Shown here in pieces: positions 58,930 to 64,000 of a stretch of 64,000 bases of DNA. Position numbers and translations under genes: made by a program. The notes under the pieces were generated by a model, which saw nothing but the letters and a program-made list of their open reading frames with translations, was not told where the DNA came from and searched no databases. This stretch comes from Chrysomallon squamiferum (Eukaryota; Mollusca; Gastropoda; Neomphalida; Peltospiridae): assembly GCA_012295275.1 (NCBI GenBank), contig CM022677.1, forward strand, positions 6,702,690 through 6,766,689, written 5' to 3'. How positions within the stretch are numbered: the first letter of the stretch is position 1; every line of letters begins with the position of its first letter.

Positions 58930-60560
58930 CATTACTACTAATCTCTCACTGTTACTTCAGCAATACTACTTCTGGTACTACTAATGTGTCACTGTTACTT
59001 CAGCAATACTACTTCTATTACTATTAATCTGTCAGTTACTTCATCGATACTTTTGATATTACTACTAATCTGTCACTGTTACTGCGTGAATACTATTGTT
59101 ATTACTACTAATCTGCCTGTATTACATCAGTGATACTACTCATATTACTACTAATCTACAAGTGTTACTTCAGCGATACTACTATTATCACTACTTACTT
59201 TAGTGATACTACTGATATGTCACTGTTACTTCAGTGATATACTATCGATATTACTGCTAATCTGTCACTGTTACTTCAGCAATATTACTGCTATTACTAC
59301 TAATTTGTCACTGTTACTTCAGCGATACTACTGCTGCTATTGTTACTAATCTACTATTGCTATTGTTACTAATCTACCATTGTTATTCAGCGATACTACT
59401 GATATTACTACTAATCACTTTTACTTCAGCAATACCACTGCTATTATTACTAATCTATCAGTTACTTCAGCCATACTACGCTATTATTACTAATCTATCA
59501 GTTACTTCAGCCATACTACGCTATTATTACTAATCTATCAGTTACTTCAGCCATACTACGCTATTATTACTAATCTGTCACAGTTACTTCAGCCATACTA
59601 CGCTATTATTACTAATCTGTCACAGTTACTTCAGCCATACTACTGCTATTACTACTAATCTGTCACTGTTATTGTTACTTTCAGCCATACTACTGATATT
59701 ACTACTAATCTGTCACTGTTATTTCAGCCATACTACTGCTACTAATCTATCAGTTAATTTCAGCCATACTACGCTGCTATATTACTAATCTGTCACTGTT
59801 ATTTCAGCCATACTACTGCTATTACTACTAATCTGTCACTGTTATTTCAGCCATACTACTGCTATTACTACTAATCTGTCACTGTTATTTCAGCCATACT
59901 ACTGCTATTACTACTAATCTGTCACTGTTATTTCAGCCATACTACTGCTATTACTACTAATCTGTCACTGTTATTTCAGCCATACTACGCTATTACTACT
60001 AATCTGTCACTGTTATTTCAGCCATACTACTGCTATTACTACTAATCTGTCACTGTTATTTCAGCCATACTACTGATATTACTATATCTGTCACTGTTAT
60101 TACTAATAGCCATACTACTACTACTAATCTGTCACTGTTATTTCAGCCATACTACTGATATTACTACTAATCTGTCACTGTTATTTCAGCCATACTACTG
60201 ATATTACTACTAATCTGTCACTGTTATTTCAACCATACTACTACTATTATTACTAATCTAACCATACTACTGACTATTACTACTAATCTGTCACTGTTAT
60301 TGTACTGTCATTAATTAGTTTATTTCAGCCATACTACTATATTACTACTAATCTGTCACTGTTATTTTCACCATACTACTGATATTACTACTAATCTGTC
60401 ACTGTTATTTCAACCATACTACTGATATTACTACTAATCTGTCACTGTTATTTCAACCATACTACTGATATTACTACTTATCTGTCACTGTTATTTCAAC
60501 CATACTACTGATATTACTACTAATCTGTCACTGTTATTTCAACCATACTACTGATATATA
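58930..60560. repeat. 43-bp minisatellite, 35 or more degenerate units
   Basis: The consensus CTGTCACTGTTATTTCAGCC + ATACTACTGCTATTACTACTAAT recurs to 60,550. Units are loose and of unequal length in the first 700 bases and regular (43 bases) from about 59,790. Five near-identical shorter units (ATCAGTTACTTCAGCCATAC) lie at 59,455-59,640. Each unit carries a CTGTTATTTCAG string that looks like a 3' splice site. Confidence 0.95.
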
Positions 60561-60772
60561 AATGGAATATAAAACATGCATTATAACTTTTGAAATGTGC
60601 TGTTTAATGCTTTACTGTTGTGGTTATCAATATACCTAATGTAATTCATTAGCCATAAATTTCCACTAAAATTAACAAAAAAACTTTTTTTTTTTTTTTT
60701 ATGTTGTTGTTTTTTTTTTTTTTTTTTTTTAAGAGAAATCCTTAAATATATTAAAAATGAATTAAATATTCT

Positions 60773-61245
60773 TTAATTGCGCTTGAATATTAAATGTTTT
60801 AATTTTAAGGTCATTAGAAAGTGCGGCCAATTCTTCTCAAGTTCAATGTTGGAAGAATGATTTATGAAAGGATCTCTAATGCAATCATACTTTTCTGTCT
60901 TTAATGACGGAAATTTATTGTTGATGCTTTCGTCCAGGGCTGTCAGATGAGTAAACACAATAGGGATCACTTCTCTAATGCAGGTAGAACGCAATAAAGG
61001 GAACATATAAAGGTTGACAGTGATTGCTCTTTTTTTCCCAAATCACTATTTTCTTTTTGAGGGCAACTAACTTGTCTGTTGAAGTGAGAAGATTTTCGTT
61101 TTTACCTTGCATTCTACTGTTTGTTTTATTTTGGGATCACGTGGTTTTTCGCATTTTCTTAGTGTGCCGTTCAAAATTTTGCGGCACACATAGGAAGATC
61201 TCGTGGCACACCTGTGCGCCGCGGCACACTGGTTGAGAATCACTG
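60773..61245 (-). mobile_element. hAT transposon right half, second copy
   Basis: The minus strand repeats the transposase tail of 16,385-16,663 (EVIPIVFTHLTALDESINNK, FPSLKTEKYDCIRDPFIN) with a 9-base-scale deletion after IELE that shifts the frame. The right terminal repeat GTTGAGAATCACTG is at 61,232-61,245. The left half and left terminal repeat are missing. A 16-base GC-rich insertion (CTGTGCGCCGCGGCACA region) is present near the end. It came here as part of the larger duplicated block. Confidence 0.8.
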
Positions 61246-62080
61246 AATTAATGTTATACTAATCATGTTATAAAGCAGAATATTGATAAACATTATTTAC
61301 ACCTCAAAGTATTTGTGTAAACTGTGTAAACAAATATAAATTGATTGACAAGATAAATATATGTAATTATTTAAAATCATATTACAAAAATCATTTTTAA
61401 AATCTCTAATAATGCTTGAAGGAGGCACTGGATTGGAAAATGGATGAAAAAAAAAAAAAAAAATAAATAAAGAAATGCATAGCTTAATTTATGTGTTTGT
61501 TGTGTATGTGTGTTTTTGTATGCAAATGTGTGCACCAACACACACCAATGTAAACACAAACCATGGATTTATATATATTTTATTTATACTCGTCAATATT
61601 CAGTCGATTTTCAGAAGTTTACCTCTATCAGACAGTGTGTAAGCGCATGCGTGCATGTGTATGTATGTGTATGACGGATAGATAGATAGATCAGATAGAT
61701 CCTGAAGTCACTATCAGTAATTGCAATATATGATCACTAGATAAGTTTCTATATTTTCAGTCAGTAAACAAAAACAATGTTACTTTTTTTAATATTTAAT
61801 TACCAGTTTAATCTTAAAAGCCCCTAGTGCCTGTACAAAGTTCAGCCTGTGTTTATCAGTAGCTCCATCCATATGCAGGACAGACAGTCGGTGTGTGGGT
61901 GACTAGGGCAGGGGGGTGGATAGGATAAAAACGGGTGAGCTTAGGGTCCCGGACAGAAAAGGTGAGTTGAACACATGCCCTCCCGCCCTTACCCCGGAAG
62001 CACGGGCTGTCTGCCAGGGGAAAGTGTTCTCACCCATTTTTATCTCTCCGCCCCCTGCACACCGACTGTCTGTGCCCCCC

Positions 62081-62751
62081 TCAGACAGATTGTGAAGGTA
62101 CAGAACCAAGTTGAAACTTTAAAACGATCGAATCTCGGCATTTTTCGAGGTTCCATTTATCCCATATGGATAATTAGCGTAGTAAGCTTAGTGAGTACAT
62201 CTCACGTAAGGCTAAAGTTGCGAGCACATATCACTAAAGGGAGATAACTCTAATCGATATAATTTTTACTTTATTTAGTGAGTACATGCCACGTAAGGGA
62301 GATAACTGTAATGGATACAATTTTCACTTTGCTTAGTGAGTACATCTCACATAAGGGACATAACTCTAATCTATGTTTGTGAACACATATCACTAAAGGG
62401 AGATAAGTCTAATCGATATAATTTTTAATTTGTTTACTGAGTACATCTCATGTAAGGGACCTAACTCTAATCTATGTTTGTGAGCACATATCACTAAACT
62501 GTAATCAATATAGCCTTTACTTTGCCGAGTAAACTCCTCCCACCTCTGGTGACACATGACGGGGTATGACCCATGTTATATATAAAGAAAGTGATGTTTC
62601 CACAATATTTCGTAGATGAATCTGGAATCGGAAAGTACTGCTGATGTCTCCAAAAACGCTGAGATTCAATCCCACGATCTCACACACATGAACATGCTTA
62701 CAAGAAACATTATAGTTTCAACTTGGTTCAGTACCTTCACAAGCTGTGTGA
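62081..62751. mobile_element. 0.67-kb element with 38-bp inverted ends
   Basis: The left arm 62,081-62,118 (TCAGACAGATTGTGAAGGTA...AAGTTGAAACT) matches the reverse complement of 62,714-62,751 at about 35 of 38 bases. The left duplicate at 17,690 has the right flank (TACCTTCACAAGCTGTCTGA) but none of the interior. The interior contains about four units of the GGGAGATAACTC repeat (62,170-62,560). No coding frame. It behaves like a MITE. Confidence 0.65.
62170..62560 (+). repeat. GGGAGATAACTC-family tandem units
   Basis: About four units of roughly 90-118 bases with TTAGTGAGTACATCTCACGT, AAGGGA(G/C)ATAACTCTAATC and GATATAATTTTTACTTT. The same units stand at 40,665-40,862 and 62,990-63,105. Confidence 0.85.
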
Positions 62752-63104
62752 GGGTGGGGTACTAGGGCAGGGGTGCAGAGACCATGCGTTTTTATTTCAT
62801 AAACTATTTTTTTTTATTGTTCTGCTGTTACAATCTTCTATTATGTGAATAATGTTTTTATTAGAATTATTTTTTCTTAACTTCGCTGAATAATTAAATA
62901 GCATTTCTTTAGCACTTAACTAAATGAATTAAATGAAACAGAAATCTAAATTAGAAACTACATCATTATTCTTTTTTATTTCATTTTTCAAGATAACTCT
63001 AATCGATATAATTTTTACTTTATTTAGTGAGTACATCTCACGTAAGGGAGATAACTCTAATCGATATAATTTCCACTTTGCTTAGTGAGTACATCTCACG
63101 ATGT

Positions 63105-63260
63105 CACACATATGAACATGCTTACAAGAAACATTAAAGTTTGAATTTGTTTCAGTACCTTCACAAGCTGTGAGGGTGAGGTACTAGGGCAGGGGGGTAG
63201 GGGCCATGCGTTTTTATTTCTTAAATTATTTTTTTTTTTTATTGTTCTGCTGTTACAATC
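63105..63260 (+). repeat. Third copy of the GC-rich motif flank
   Basis: GTTTCAGTACCTTCACAAGC, GGTACTAGGGCAGGGGGGTA and CCATGCGTTTTTATTTCTTA repeat what is seen at 17,690-17,775 and 62,730-62,800. Non-coding. Confidence 0.8.
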
Positions 63261-63262
63261 TT

Positions 63263-64000
63263 TTTCATGTTAAAGGGAGATAAATCTATAGAGGAATATG
63301 TTCGTTTTAACCTGAATAATCAAGCAGAAAAATGTAACAAAGGGGACATAACTCTATATAGGAATATGTTCGTTTTAACCTGAATAATCAAGGAGAAAAA
63401 TGTAAAAAAGTGGACATAACTCTATCCGAGAGGTTATTCGTTTCCATGTGAAAGGGAGATAACTCTATATAGGAATATGTTCGTTTTAACCTGAATAATC
63501 ACGAAGAAAAATGTACCAAAGGGGACATAACTCTATCCGAGGTTATTCGTTTTCATGTTAAAGGGAGATAACTCTATATAGGAATATGTTCGTTAACCTG
63601 AATAATCAAGAGAGAAAAATAACTCTAAGGGGTTATTCGTTTTTCATCTTAAATATTAACTCTATATAGGAATATGTTCGTTTTAACCTGAATAATCACG
63701 AAGAAAAATGTACCAAAGGGGACATAACTCTATCCGAGGTTATTCGTTTTCATGTTAAAGGGAGATAACTCTATATAGGAATATGTTCGTTTTAACCTGA
63801 ATAATCAAGAAGAAAAATGTACCAAAGGGGACATAACTCTATCCGAGGTTATTCGTTTTCATGTTAAAGGGAGATAACTCTATATAGGAATATGTTCGTT
63901 TTAACCTGAATAATCACGAAGAAAAATGTACCAAAGGGGACATAACTCTATCCGAGGTTATTCGTTTTCATGTTAAAGGGAGATAACTCTATATAGGAAT
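63263..64000 (+). repeat. 109-bp tandem array, continues beyond the window
   Basis: Regular units start (CATGTTAAAGGGAGATAACT) at 63,751, 63,860 and 63,969, a 109-base period. Each has AGGAATATGTTCGTTTTAAC, CTGAATAATCA, GGGGACATAACTCTATCC and GAGGTTATTCGTTTTCATG. Earlier units from 63,263 are less regular, so the array becomes more uniform to the right. Two forms of the same core, GGGAGATAACTCTAT and GGGGACATAACTCTAT, alternate. Confidence 0.96.

Larger units (their letters stand above)
61246..62990 (+). repeat. Direct duplicate of 16,850-17,990 with an extra insertion
   Basis: Same landmarks as the left copy. After 62,080 the copy is interrupted by a 0.67-kb segment with inverted ends and resumes at about 62,735 (CACAAGCTGTGTGAGGG), ending near 62,990. 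Confidence 0.9.

Overview
The window is eukaryotic nuclear DNA and is most likely from a mollusc. It is AT-rich, intron-rich and crowded with microsatellites and minisatellites, and it holds decayed transposons and split exons with GT-AG borders. It has no bacterial-style genes. The mollusc guess rests mainly on repeats built around GGGAGATAACTC and GGGACATAACTC near 40.7 kb and 62.2-64.0 kb. I know this motif as common in molluscan genomes, but the sequence alone does not name a class. No complete gene lies in the window. What can be supported is parts of genes, several of them broken.

Layout. 0-9.3 kb: a segment with exon-like remnants (copy A), GATA/GACA-rich tandem repeats, a 200-base assembly gap, then a second shorter copy (copy B). 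9.3-15 kb: mostly non-coding, with a tRNA-derived SINE head, a 28-bp-arm hairpin and a 50-bp tandem repeat. 15-22.5 kb: a mosaic of segments that recur further right, including a hAT transposon with transposase remains and terminal inverted repeats. 24-29.9 kb: a third copy of the left-hand segment (copy C), followed by exons encoding the coiled coil of an IRAG-type (MRVI1/LRMP) protein and then a decayed TRIM-type RING finger. 30.5-39.3 kb: one 8.8-kb minisatellite of about 124 units of 71 bp with higher-order duplications. 39.4-42.8 kb: a LINE reverse-transcriptase tail, an unidentified minus-strand coding relic, GA arrays and a transposase-like or PHD-like relic. 44-48.3 kb: duplicated non-coding blocks. 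48.5-54 kb, minus strand: exons of a leucine-rich-repeat (LRR) protein, preceded upstream by copy D, an inverted copy of the first 1.7 kb of the window. 55-64 kb: two elements with inverted ends, a 43-bp minisatellite, a second copy of the 15-18 kb block and a 109-bp tandem array that runs off the window.

How it fits together. The dominant process is local duplication. Copies A, B, C and D share one ancestral segment, and the 15-22 kb block is scattered again over 41-47 kb and 57-63 kb. The two best gene fragments, IRAG-like on plus and LRR on minus, each show a frame problem: a missing base in one IRAG exon and a 64-bp tandem duplication in an LRR exon. They may be pseudogenes, recently damaged alleles or assembly errors. 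Exon calls come from reading splice consensus and translated motifs by eye. No alignment or database search was possible.
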